Under the pieces are notes generated by a model that had not been told where the DNA came from, did not search any database, and saw only the letters and a list, made by a program, of their open reading frames with translations. This document shows positions 45,458 through 57,030 of a stretch of DNA of 64,000 nucleotides, piece by piece; the first letter of the stretch is position 1, and every line of letters begins with the position of its first letter. This stretch comes from Sorghum bicolor (taxonomy: Eukaryota > Streptophyta > Magnoliopsida > Poales > Poaceae). Where the stretch lies: positions 2,790,001 through 2,854,000 of the forward strand of contig NC_012872.2 in the NCBI RefSeq assembly GCF_000003195.3. Reading direction: 5' to 3'. The position numbers were made by a program, and so were the translations under genes.

Positions 45458-47144
45458 TCATGTGATGACTTGTGAGACAGATATTGGAATAGTGGAGTAT
45501 ACCTTGATTTGCATCGTCAGGACAGCTCGTGGAGAGGCGTTCTTCACTCCGGTAGCTGCAGGCCCAGCGCCACCGCCGCCGCTGGTGCTGGTGCTCATTG
45601 CCACCAGGCTGACGCCATCTCCGATCTGCTCTTTCAGGCACTGCAGCGTCCGGACCACCACGTCCGTCATGTTGCACGGCGACGACGACCTCACGGCTAT
45701 CGTCAGCGTGAAAGTCGTTTCTTCGTTCGCCGCCCTGGTTATCTCGACCTGCACCTTCGTCGTCTCGCCGGAGTCGTGGTCGTCGCCGCCACTGCCGCCG
45801 TTCTTGCTGCGGCCGCCGTCGTGGCGGGTCAGCCGTGACTCGAGCGACATGTTCTTCTCCTCGAGCTCGGCCACCTTGGCCTCCAGCGATCTCACGTACT
45901 CCCTTGCCCTGATCAGTATCGACGTCTTGTCCTTCTGTCGTCGTACAGAAAAGATCGACACGAAGCAAATGAATGAATACTCGTTCGTCAGAAGCAGCTC
46001 ATGCATGCATGTATATATGATCAGACACAAAGACATGCATGACATATATATATATACACACACGATCGTGTATATATACGTACTTTGGCACCAGGGGGAA
46101 GGACGGCCCTGAGGGCGTGGAAGCTATCGTTGAGCTTCTCTCGCCGCTTGCGTTCCGAGAACATGTGCTGCAGCTGGTTCACCGACGGTGGCTGCGCCGC
46201 CTCGGCGGCGGCGGCCGCCTGGTAGTAGTACTGCTGCTGGCTGTACCTCGCCGCCACGTGCATCTTGGACAGCACCGACATGGCCGTCTTGAACATCCTC
46301 TGCCCGCACGCGCCGGGCTTCGGCGGCCTCTTCGGACCAAGGTGCCGCGCGTAGTGCTTGAACGCACCGGTGGTGGTTTTGGCCGGCGACTCCGGCGCGT
46401 GACGGTTGGTGTACTGGTGGTCGTAAGATGCTGGCACCGCGTGCGGCGCCGGTGGTGGTGGTGGTAACAGTGGCACGTGCGAGGAGACCTCCGGGTACTG
46501 CTGGTTGCAGCCGCCGGCCGCAGCTGCTGGCGCGGCGAGGATGTGCGCCGAGGAGCTCGCCGGGCTGCAGGACAGGGAGGCGGAGGCAGGCAGCGAGATC
46601 GAGGAGGAGGAGAACGAAGGGAAGCTGCAGGTGCCGGCGTGGTGCGGGTCGTCGAGGAGGCCTTCCACGATAGGATATCGATCGTGCATGTCGCCGTCGT
46701 TTGAAGACACGTAGACTGCTGCTTCGTCGTCCATGTTCATGCGCATGCTGATCTGCATATATTATATGTTGATATCGATAAGGAGTTATTATTAAGAACC
46801 TTCAATTGTGTGTCCTGACTCCTGAACCTTCAATTGAAGGTCGTAGCTAGCTTACCTGGTTGAGGTGGTGCTGAATCTGCGAGCTGATGAGAAACTGCTG
46901 CTGCTCGCCCTCCATGAACTGCAGCTCTGCAGGGGTGCAGCTGTGTGCGTGCGTGCAGAGAGGGTGATCAGTCAGATCAGCAAGTTACCAGAAACAAGCT
47001 AAGAGCAAGAACACTCATCATCAACTGCTTGAGCCAAGAAAAGCAAATTAAAGCATACCTGCTGGCAGCGTAGCCGCACATGAAGCCGTTGTTGCCGGCC
47101 GCGTTGGTGGTGGCGTAGCCATGGAGCCAGCTATCCATGTCCAT
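45458..47144 (-). CDS. bHLH transcription factor (bHLH041-like), spliced
   Basis: Four coding exons on the minus strand: 47144-47059, 46940-46856, 46752-46084 and 45934-45458, all introns GT-AG. This gives about 438 residues. The start MDMDSWLHGYATTN is the first Met after the leader and lies before a second in-frame Met. The bHLH domain starts near residue 253. Its basic region HMFSERKRREKLND has the H-E-R residues expected for E-box/G-box contact. Helix 1 and loop follow (FHALRAVLPPGAKKDKTS), with intron 3 falling between GAK and KDK, then helix 2 ILIRAREYVRSLEAKVAELE extending into a leucine-rich coiled coil. A later beta-rich stretch (KVQVEITRAANEE..FTLTIAVR) may be an ACT-like dimerisation fold. 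The N-terminal half is rich in Ser, Ala and Pro. The domain is closest to my memory of Arabidopsis bHLH041-type proteins; family level is secure, subgroup is not. The last 14 residues assume no further intron; a GT donor at 45502 could shorten or change the tail. Confidence 0.85.
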
Positions 47145-47363
47145 ATGCTACCTGTCTCAGCTAGCTAGGCGTGGCTGGTTCCTCAACAAGCCGGCCAGTT
47201 AGTTATTAGTTACTGCTTGCTTGTTCTACGAATGATGAAGCCGATTAATAAGCTCATATGAGACGAGAGCTATCTAGCTAGTCGTCGACTGCAATAGTAG
47301 CAGCTACCAAAGCTGTATAGTGAGAGAGGGATATATGGATGAGCGCCTGTGGTCTGGATGCAT

Positions 47364-47378
47364 GCGTATATATAGATG
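47364..47378 (-). promoter_or_regulatory. Probable TATA box of the bHLH gene
   Basis: On the minus strand 'ctatatatacgca' lies about 225 bp upstream of the start codon, which would give a leader of about 190-200 nt. No other strong TATA lies between it and the start. Function is inferred from position and sequence only. Confidence 0.5.
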
Positions 47379-47995
47379 GAGATAGCTAGCTTAGCTAGGA
47401 ATATTGGACGAAGATGCAAAAAGGCCAAAAGCTGTATCTCTTTGTTGTTGGGTGCATGCGTTCCGGTCATGAATTGAAGAAGGAATTGAAGGAGATGGAT
47501 GCATGGGTCGATAGGGAGAGAACGCACGTGCTGGTTTCGAGTGAAGAAAAATCGGTGGGGCGAAGTCATGGCCGGGGAGCGACCGGGGGGGAGTCTACGG
47601 TCAATTTGGTTTGGCTGCGCAGCGAGAAAGAAAACGGCCACCCGGTGGAAAAGAGAGGGACAGAGAATGGCCTTAGCTAGCTAAAGACACCGTACGTGCC
47701 TTATCTAAGCTTTACTCTTCTCTTTTCAACTAACCTCTGTCTTGGATCTATCCGTGGCGATGGATCGTATGTTATTTCCAGAGTGAAAGGCGTCCTTAGA
47801 CTTCATTCATTTTTTCAAAGTCTCGGCTGGGTCTATTTCGTTTTAAGAAAACTGGAGGGGCCGGGCGAGAGCCCCTACAGTAATTTATTTTAGAAATAAT
47901 AGTTAATACATGCATACAACTATATAAGTCAAAGAGAGAACTCTTAAGGTGCTCATATGAGGCCCTTTAACTTTTCAAGTAGCTAGTTAACTCAA
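47379..47995. other. bHLH upstream region, no gene
   Basis: The upstream flank of the bHLH gene, about 600 bp before a CACTA element. Short frames on both strands (for example 47270-47641 minus) show no domain and overlap the promoter. Confidence 0.5.
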
Positions 47996-48594
47996 CATTA
48001 CTACAGTAAAACTTTTACACGGCGTTTCGCTTTGGAGCTCCGGGGGCTGGTTGCCCGCCTTCGTTTCGGTGGCCGGGCAGCCGGCCCAGCGACCGTCTTA
48101 GTTAAGCCTTAATAGCGGTGAGCATCATAAGGCGCCCGCATCAGTTAATATTGATTAACTAAGGCAGTTGACCTAACACAACCGTCTCTGTTAATATATT
48201 AACGGTCACCTCAAAACAACTATCTCGATTAATCGATATTAACCAAGGAAAGCGCTTAAGATTGTTTGTGTCCGTTAATCCACTAACGGAGGTGGTTGGT
48301 ACAAAGTAATTGCATTGGTTAATATACGATTAATCAAGGCGGTTTCACTTAATTGACTGTCTTAGTTATCCTGGGCTATAAATGCAGCACCCAACCGACC
48401 GCCCCATCATTCTTCCTCATGGCTTCTCCTCTATTTTTTGCAGGTTTTGAGCCCCAAAACCCTAAAAAAAATTGAGCATTTCTTAGGGGGGAAGTTTTGC
48501 CCTTGGATTTGTTAAAGGAGGGCACCGCAAGAGGTTGCTACACGCTCTCCAATCTTCATTCTTCTCTCTTTTACAATATTTGGGTGATTTCTTT

Positions 48595-48625
48595 TTAGAT
48601 CTAGATCTAGATCTAGATTTAGATC
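48595..48625. repeat. AGATCT microsatellite
   Basis: About five tandem copies of 'agatct' with minor variation lie inside the CACTA element. Confidence 0.8.
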
Positions 48626-48726
48626 TAAATAGAGGGGAGAGAAAACCGATTTAGACCTACTCAACTGTATTTTTTTAATACTGCTCTGCTTATATACCGT
48701 TTTCACTGTGTGCATGGTTCGTGGGC

Positions 48727-50450
48727 ATGGACAAGCATGAATGGATGTACCAGGCATCGGGGTTGGATCCATCTTACCTCGTTCCGGTGAAAAAGTTTTG
48801 TTGCCACTACGAAAAAGCAACGTCTGAGTCTAAAGCGGCCGCACATCATTTGTCTGTGTAACCGCTGCCAGAACAAGCTTGCCTAGGAAGATGACGTGGT
48901 ACAATCTCACTTGGTTTGGATTGACTTTATCAAGGATTACACCATCTAGAAGTTTTACGCTGATGTAGATGTGAGTACGCTGCATCTAGAGGAAACTCGT
49001 CGATGTCGACTACAACAACGACTGTCGAACAACATGATAGAGGACAACAACCCTCATCATCATCAGCTATAGCAGTAGGCACAACACTACTACTAGCAAC
49101 AATGCAGATCGTGATTACATCATGATGGATGATCTACTCCAAGACATGGCCAACTATGGCAGTGGGGGCGACAATGGGGATGGTGAGTCGACTGCTGATG
49201 GAGCCCAAGGATGCGAAGTGTTTTGAGAGACTTGCTCGCCTTGACCACAATGATGTTTTGTTTGGGAGACAGGTGGCTAGAGAATTTTAAAGAGATAAAG
49301 TAGGCAACAATTAATCACCTCTATAAGGATTGTCTGAAGCTGTGGACAATGCTACATTTTAACCTCCAGATGAAGGCTCATCATGGCTGGTCTGACACTA
49401 GCTTAAGTGAGCTCTTACATATCCTTGCTTCTACATACCCAAAGGATAAATTCGGCCAGTGGCGCTAAAGCTTAAAAAGTTTCCACGCATGGCCTAATAA
49501 CTATATCCTATATCGGGGCCAATATGAGAACTTGGAGAGTTGTCTGCACTACAACATATGATTGATACAAGAGGAATGGCGGTTGTCGCATGGATGCGAA
49601 TGATGAGGGAGCCTGGAGTGAGCCAAGAAGAAGGCAGCAAAGAAGAGTAGTGTGGCACAAGGACCTCGACGTCGCTCAAGTGACATTGTTTGCCCTATAA
49701 GGTAAATACGACTTCACCTTTGCATCGTTGTAGGTACTTTAGGATGAAACTAATATGACATGATGACTTGTCCTTGCCGGATGCAGTCCTATATGTATGT
49801 AAGGTAATGGGCAAAGATATTATTTACCTATCTTCGATGCATATTACACAAAGGGTCATCACGGGTTACAATATACCAGACACACATGATAAGCTAGTGA
49901 GCTTGAACCCGCAAGAGAGAGAGCAAGCCTAGAAAAATACTACACAATGAATTGAAGTATAATGCGAGAATTTACATGTACAGAGCCATGTAGAAGGTCA
50001 GGGAACATCGATCTATCTTTGTTGCTCACTAGTTCGCGTAAGTCAAAAGGATACTTGGAACACATATATAGCTACGGGGATCACCACTTCTCATATTTGA
50101 AGATTTAAAATCTATATTGTTTGAATGGTGCAGCGAGGACATGATGGGCCACTGGATTGCATTTTCAATCCATCCTCAGGATGAAAGGGTCGTTGTATTC
50201 GACTCTTTGGAGGAATCAAACAAAGAAGAGTACAAGGATTTTAGAAGTGTATTGCGATAGTAAGTGATAATACTTATTCTTTTACACTTGACATATGTGT
50301 TAAATTTGTTGTTGACGCTAGTGACTTTCATACAACGCTTACCCTAAGTACGTGCAATGGATCATAGATTTGAGAAAGAGGAAGAAGAATGGCACAACAC
50401 TGAAACTGAGGCAAAAATTCTCGGTACGTATCATATGTGCTATTATATCG
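48727..50450 (+). pseudogene. TNP2-like CACTA transposase and Ulp1-like protease remnants
   Basis: From 48727 the translation MDKHEWMYQASGLDPSYL resembles the N-terminal start of plant TNP2 transposases. A second match near 49300-49460 reads CLKLWTMLHFNLQMKAHHGW, then SDTSLSELLHILASTYP, the conserved part preceding the DDE core. Around 50100-50250 MMGHWIAFSIHPQDERVVVF then DSLEESNKEEYKDF resembles the catalytic region of the Ulp1-like cysteine protease ORF found in many grass CACTA elements. Stops and frameshifts separate all parts, and much of the transposase core is missing. Family matches are from memory. Confidence 0.6.
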
Positions 50451-51282
50451 TGCATGTTCTCTATATGTTCTGATGATGATGTATTATATATTGAGCAATG
50501 CACCAAACAACCTTCTTAGAGAGAGCGGCAAATTCCGCGACAGCTGGCGCCAGCTCCAAAAGGCACAAAAGTTTGTGAGAGAAGGAAAAGGTCAACCATA
50601 AGAACATCACTTAAATAGTAGTGGACATATGTATATTTTTCATGGACTCGTACGTGCATGTTGGGCAAACATTCTTCAATGAGGAGAGCATGTTAGCAAG
50701 GGCGAAGAAGTATGAGAAAATCAAAAACTAGAGCACCATGCTAGAACTCAGGGATTATATTTAAGTTGCCCGACATATCTTTGGATAGGCCAATAAATAA
50801 GTGATGATCTTAGTTTCACATGTATGAATGTGAAATAGTATGTTTGTGGTACGATAAGAAAGACATGCATCTAATGTAATAACTTAATGTTGGTTCGTGA
50901 TACGATAAGGAGGACACATGAATGAATATAATGTATGTTTGTCCTTTGTATGCATATTTTCTACTTTGTCTGTATTTAATTTTGCGAAAATAGATTTCAA
51001 ATTCTAATTCCAAAAAATATTTATTTAATCTAAAAAACACTAACAGAGACAGGCATGTAATAAAAGCTTCCACCATTAATAGTTTAACGGAGGCAGACGG
51101 CTTTAATCACCCTTCTTGATTGATCAATTAATGGCCGAACGCCTCATTTAATATATTAATCGTGACGGACGAACCAACCATCTCCGTAGATCTAGATTAA
51201 CTATGACCATTGGACGAAGGCGAATAGTTTACCTGTCTCCGTTAATCGAAAGGCCCGCCTCCGTTAATGTTTTCTAGTATTG

Positions 51283-52196
51283 CAACCTGACTTTACACTT
51301 CAAGTGAACTACTTGAAAACTGGAAGGACATAAATAATCATTTTAAGAATTTATGAACTTAGATGAAAATATAGAAACAGTTTAGCACCTATGGTGCATT
51401 TTGCTCGTATTTCAGAAAAAATACAGTTGAACTATATTCTTGGAGTGGCCATGGGAATCTACCGTGGGTTCACGACAACGTAATAGAAATATCCCGAACA
51501 AAACTGAGCCGCATCGTTTTCTATATTTAATTCGATCAAATTCGTATTTTCTTATTCGACTTTGCCGTATTCTTTTTTTATTTAAGATGTTTAGTATTTC
51601 AAATGTAAAAGTAGAAAGCGGTTTAGATATTTTTTTGACCGTTTTCTACTTTTAATTTAAAATATTCCAAATTCAAAATTTGGTTTAAACTGAATTTGAC
51701 CAACTGCACAGGTCACACAGCTTATTAATTACAGGCTACTCACCATTCAACTGCAATCTTTCTACTAGTGATCGGTTGTCCTCTCTTATATGGACGACAC
51801 CTAGTCTCATCTTCCTTGACCTCACGAGGTGTTACTAAATGGCAGGAAGCCAGCATCATCAAGCTCATCAGTTTGATCCCCACCTGCAAAGTCAATCGTT
51901 AGATAGTTTTCGCTTTGGCCAAATAAATCTTTGTTATTTAAAAGAAAATGCTGAATAAATCTTTAAAATAAAATATAACATGTACTCCAAAAAGATCAAT
52001 AAAATTATCCTAACTTAGTCTGAGTTCATGTTTCTATAATATCTAATTTTAGTAAATGCTAAAATGGTATGCTAGTTGCTACATCTAATTTTAATTCCTA
52101 TTATCCTGCTAGATATTAATTGCTTGTTATAGACTTGTATTTATGTATTGTCTATTGTGTTAAATACCTAAGATCAAGGTACACTTTTAAATTATT
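51283..52196. other. AT-rich intergenic DNA, no gene
   Basis: The 51440-51655 frame has no domain. Sequence near 51590-51690 ('ttaagatgtttagtatttc', 'gtttagatatttttttgacc') resembles 54840-54900 just beyond the solo LTR, so the two may be copies of one repeat. No other feature. Confidence 0.4.
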
Positions 52197-54711
52197 TGTA
52201 ACACCCAAAATTTGAATTTCAATTAATAGGATTTAATTTGAATTATTTAAGAATTTTATTGAGCATTTAATGTAGCAAATAAACATTTTTTGTGGAAATT
52301 TAAAATTTATCATAAGCTTAGTAACATGATTTTGTGCATTCATGCTGAGACATATTTTATTTTGTGGTGATTGTATTTGGTTTATATTTAATTGTCCTCA
52401 AAATCCTTTTTGAAAAAGGCTTTGAAAAAAAAAAGAGAATAAAACAAAACAGAAAAGAAATTGGAAATAGGAAAAAAAAAGAAAGGAAGCCTCCCAGGCC
52501 GCAGCCCGAGCATCCCCTTCCCCCTCGCCTCGGCCCAGCGCGGCCCAGGAAGCCCGCGCGCTGATCCCCTCCTTTCTGTGACTGGCAGCCTGGCCCCGCA
52601 GCGCAGTGTCCTGTTCATCTTCCCGAGCGTCACCGAGCAGACACCAACCGGGAAGCCAAACCGAATCGCGGGAAGTCGGGATTTCTTCCCAAAATCGTTT
52701 CCTCGGCGCCCTATAAAGCTCCCTAGCACCGCAGCGAACTCCTTTTGCATCTAAAACGCGAAGCCAAGCCTTAGCCACCTAAAACCGAGCGGTTTCGCAT
52801 CTCGCCGAGAGCCAAGTCCTCCGCCGCGCGCCGCGAGCCGTTTTCATCACCTCCCGGGTCAAGCAAAGGGTTCCAATAAGTTCGCGGTGAGCTGTTCGTC
52901 ATACTGGTGTTTTCCTTTCGCGAAACGGTGCTCGGAATCGAGAAGTCCGTCGTCGCCGGCGAGCTCCTTTCTGCCGGCAATGGAGCCACCGCACCGGAGC
53001 TGGTGACGGCCGGTTGAAAAAAAATACTTTTTCTGCTATTTACAAGATTGCCACTGATTTTGTTTTGCTCATAAAATATTCGTTTTAACTCCGTTTTTAT
53101 CCATTCAAATTGCGTCAGGTTCGTAATTATATGCTCTACATGTTAGAAATATTAGTTTACTGTTTTGAAACTTTTTAATTCTGCAGTAGCATTTAATTAA
53201 TTATTTCTCTATAGGAAATCTTAGAAAATTCATATCTTTCACGTTTTAATTCCGATTCTCGTGAACTTTACGTTTGTGTGATCGTAGCGCTGCGTAAAAT
53301 ATTTTGATAAACTTTTATATTTGTTTTACCACTGTTTGGTGTAATGTTCTAATTATACCTTGTTTGCTTTGTGTATGATTGTCTCCATTGGATTGCGTGT
53401 TGTTGATTGATGTTTGGGAATAGACGGTGAGCTGTACGTTGGTGATCAAGACCAAGCTTTTGAAGACCAGCGGGCTCAGGAGAGCTTTGGTCAAGGCAAG
53501 TATAACTAGGGATCATCCTTGTTACCTATTCACTATTAACTACATATATATATATCAAATGCATGCTATCACCTTGTCGACCTTAGCAAAATCATAGATG
53601 ATTGTTACCTGTATTCCTTGCTACCTACTTGAAGTGCATTTGTTGTAGATGTGCTAGTGCTTGATATAATCCAAGATCTTGTAAGATGATTAATAGCTAT
53701 GCCATGAACATAAAAGAATGACACATATAACTGTATGAGATCTTGTCTGTAAGTGATCACCGGGACAACAGTGCAACCATGAGGGCTATAATGGCTCTGG
53801 CTTTAGCTCAGTATGAAGCACTTTTCTAGCTTGTTAGAGGTTACTCGAAAGAGCGGAGGGGCTGAACCGTTTTGGGTATAGTGCGAGCCCCTGTCCCTAT
53901 GTGTATAGGCTGCGCGTCATTGTGCCATTCGGAAGGGGGGTATCTATATCTGCGCGCAAAGGAAACCTTGCGGCCCTAACTTGTTAGACGAACTTTTGAA
54001 AGGCTTCATAGTGATCCCTGCCGACCTCCCTAGGAAGAGGGTTAAGAGATTAGCTACCTCGGGCGAAAGGGTAAATCATGACTCATGGGTAAAGATGTAC
54101 AACCTCTGCAGAGTGTAAAACTGGTATACTAGCCGTGCTCACGGTTATGAGCGGCCTTGGGGGTTCTTGCTGCGCCGACAATGAGCTTATTAAGTTGTTA
54201 TGTTAATTTGATTATCGTTTATGCTATGAGATTAATTATGCTTACACATGATCATGGGATTAATGGATTATTTATGCTTCCTTGACAATTGCTATTTAAT
54301 TATGAACATGCTATCCACTATTAAAAGCTAAATGCAGTCAAACCAGTGTCAGCTAATTGAGCCTCATGAACCCCTGGTTATACTTGTTGAGTACGATATG
54401 TGCTCACTCTTGCAATTTTCCAACACCTCAGGGTATGATAATGAAGATGACTGGAATGAGGATTATCGCTATGAGTACTAGGTTTGGAGTCAACCAGTCA
54501 ACAGTGTCCCTGTGTGGAGCTTCCGTCGAGAGCGTTGTTTACTTTATGCTATCATTTTTGTATGAGACTATGTGATTCAACATATATTCCGCTATGTAAT
54601 AAACACTGCAATGGTACATTTGAGATTTGTCTACTTATGTGTGCGACTATTCCTGGGGCACATATGAGTCTTTTATGCATCCTATTTTGTTCTTAAAATA
54701 TGGGTGTGACA
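52197..54711 (+). mobile_element. Solo LTR of the same gypsy family (2515 bp, plus orientation)
   Basis: It begins TGTAACACCCAAAATTTG and ends ATATGGGTGTGACA. The perfect 5-bp duplication TTATT lies at 52192-52196 and 54712-54716. Read in reverse complement it matches the gypsy LTRs at 24.7 and 33.6 kb over most of its length. The GC-rich central part (52480-52990) is diverged. No internal domain is left, indicating LTR-LTR recombination. Small open frames inside are shared with the other LTRs and are not genes. Confidence 0.92.
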
Positions 54712-54716
54712 TTATT

Positions 54717-55692
54717 ATATGCACTTGAATTTGATCGTGTTTTCAACATAAATCTGTAAATTGGTTCGTTTTTGAAATTCTCAATATTTTCATAAGTTTG
54801 TGTTTGTTTCTGTGTCTGACTTTACCATTTTTGTTTTCATATTTTAAAATTTAAAAGTAGAAAATAATTTAGAAGTTTTTCGATCGTTTCTAAATTCATT
54901 GTTATTCACAACAAGTGTTCATATGTATACGTGCGTCCAAATAAACGATAGAGCTGTGGTTTTTTTATGCGTTGGATGTGTACTTCTTCTATATAGGATT
55001 TAGAGATTTAGAAGTCTTTTTGATAGTAACACAGTCTCCAATATACAACTTGACCTCTTATTTTTATAAAATATTTAGAAAAAATGTTATATGTATATTT
55101 TTATGAAATTATTTTTATAAGATAAATCTATTCATATAATTTTCACATTTGCAAATTTAAGAACTTAAAAGTTATTGATGATTTATATTCTCCATGTTTA
55201 ACCCAAATTTTATCTAAATTGACTTCTAAATCTTATACAGAGAGGGCACGTATAGATACATATGAGAACTTTACATTAAAATAGATACAAGAAAGTTTTA
55301 GAAACCCACGGCGTAGATCACCCTTATTTTCAGCACACAGATCTAGGAATGCCTCCTCGTCCATGCGGTGGCAGGGTTTTTTTTTATTTTTTAAGCAAGT
55401 GGAGATGGCAGTTTGGTGGATCCACTTGCCACTTTGTAGCCGTTGCACACTTGCTTCCTATAACCTAATAAATAAATAAACACATTAAAATAGACTAATC
55501 CTCTTTTCCCGGCAACATGCATGTTGTTAATTTTTATGTATGCGCGCGCCTGATCTGCTAGAAGTTGTTTATTTTTACATGCAAAACATGCATGCATGTT
55601 GGGTGGTACTACTGAATAGTTACGTTCAATTCAATGCACACGGGGACACATGCAAAGCCAAGGCGGAAGCAGCTTGCTTAAGGTGTGTGCAT
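54717..55692. other. AT-rich intergenic DNA with inverted MITE relative
   Basis: 55010-55245 is the reverse-complement relative of the repeat at 23740-23965. No gene. The last eight bases (55685-55692, GTGTGCAT) are the left duplication of the following hAT. Confidence 0.5.
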
Positions 55693-56394
55693 TAAAGATG
55701 GCAATTTCTACCCGATACCCGAAACCCGATGGGTAAAAACCCTATTAGGGCAAGGGTATGGCTAATTTTTTCACCCATGGGTAAGTAGATGGGACAAAAG
55801 TCTTACCCAGCGGATAAAGCGGGTAAGGGTATGGGGCTGCATTGCCCATACCCTTTAACCCATGGGTAAATTAAACCCGACCTAACTCTATGAATCATGG
55901 GTCAAAATTACCATCACACAGCTCAAGCCCAGTAAAAGTGTATATAACGCAATCCTAGGTTTTCACCTCCCCATCCCACTTCCTCCCTCCCCTCCTGCGC
56001 TCCCCCTTGCCGCAGAGACTGCGACCGCGAGTTGCCGCGACTCCGGACGCCGCTGCCCCCATTTCTCATGACTTCAGATGACAAATTTTATATCAGACTA
56101 TTTTGATTATGTGTTTTTATGACTAGTTTATTTGATTAATTTGTTACTGATTTGTGATTCTTTGGCTGAAATTGGGAGTGTGATATATTGACACATGTAA
56201 TTTTGATATTGCAAACATTTTTAGATCCATGGGTAAGGATAACCCATGGGTACCCGTTACCCGCATGGGTAAGGGTATGGGAAAGAATTCTTACCCGCGC
56301 ATAGATATGGGTAAATTAGTGGGTAAAATCTTTCCTCATGGGTAAGGGTATGGGTAGCTATAACCCGGTGGGTAATTACCCATTGCCATCTTTA
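55693..56394. mobile_element. Non-autonomous hAT element (702 bp)
   Basis: Terminal inverted repeats TAAAGATGGCAAT / ATTGCCATCTTTA are flanked by the 8-bp duplication GTGTGCAT (55685-55692 and 56395-56402). Subterminal regions carry many 'acccatgggtaa' and 'gggtaagggtatgg' units in both orientations. A 'gtgtatataacg' promoter-like motif near 55938 and a CT-rich leader follow. No transposase is left. Confidence 0.9.
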
Positions 56395-56402
56395 GTGTGC
56401 AT

Positions 56403-56725
56403 TCAGACACTGCAGATACTACACAGTCGTAGGTGCATCGCGTTGCAGAATGTGTCCAGGAGAACCGCACGCATGCATGCATGTGGGGTTCCACCGTGAT
56501 ATGTGTGGGAGAGAACTATTTACGAATCAGAAATGTGCTTTTTCTTCGGACGATATAATAAATATGAATGTGCGTTACAGAGACATATATAACAGAATAT
56601 ACGAGCTTGTTACATGTTTTTCTTTTGTGAAAGAAGCGCTTCATTACTCAAAAGTTTCATTACAATCAACCTACAAATATCTCTGCAAGAAGCTAGGAGG
56701 TGTAAAGCAAACCTAACTTTCTAAC
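56403..56725. other. Spacer to LINE remnant
   Basis: An 88-codon frame at 56450-56716 has no recognised domain. The right part may be the 3' region of the LINE remnant that follows. Confidence 0.4.
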
Positions 56726-57030
56726 TTATGTGTACATAGATGCACCGTGAAGTTCGTTGCTCTCCTGTGTAATACTATGAAGGATGTTAAGGCTGACACT
56801 AGCTATCTCCTCAGTGTCGTCCAATATTGCATGCTGCAGCCTCCGATCGCAGCTTTTGCTATGTTCTTCCATAACAAAACCAGCTCTTGTGCATTCGTCT
56901 CCACTACAATGTGATCTCTGGTTCCATCGTGGATTAAACCAATTCCATCGTCCCATATTGCATCCGCTTCTGCTAGCAAGGCTGAGCCAACAGAGCCAAG
57001 CCATCGAACCGATGCTGCACAGAAGCTTTC

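Larger units (their letters stand above)
47996..51282 (+). mobile_element. CACTA (En/Spm) element with decayed transposase, 3287 bp
   Basis: Left end CATTACTACAGTAAAAC and right end GTTTTCTAGTATTG are degraded CACTA termini. The flanking duplication CAA (47993-47995 and 51283-51285) is perfect. Subterminal arrays of 'ttaa.cgaggcgg' and 'cggttaat' variants occur at 48100-48350 and 51050-51270. A TATA-like 'ggctataaatgcag' near 48373 precedes the transposase remnant. The element is old and non-functional. Confidence 0.88.
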
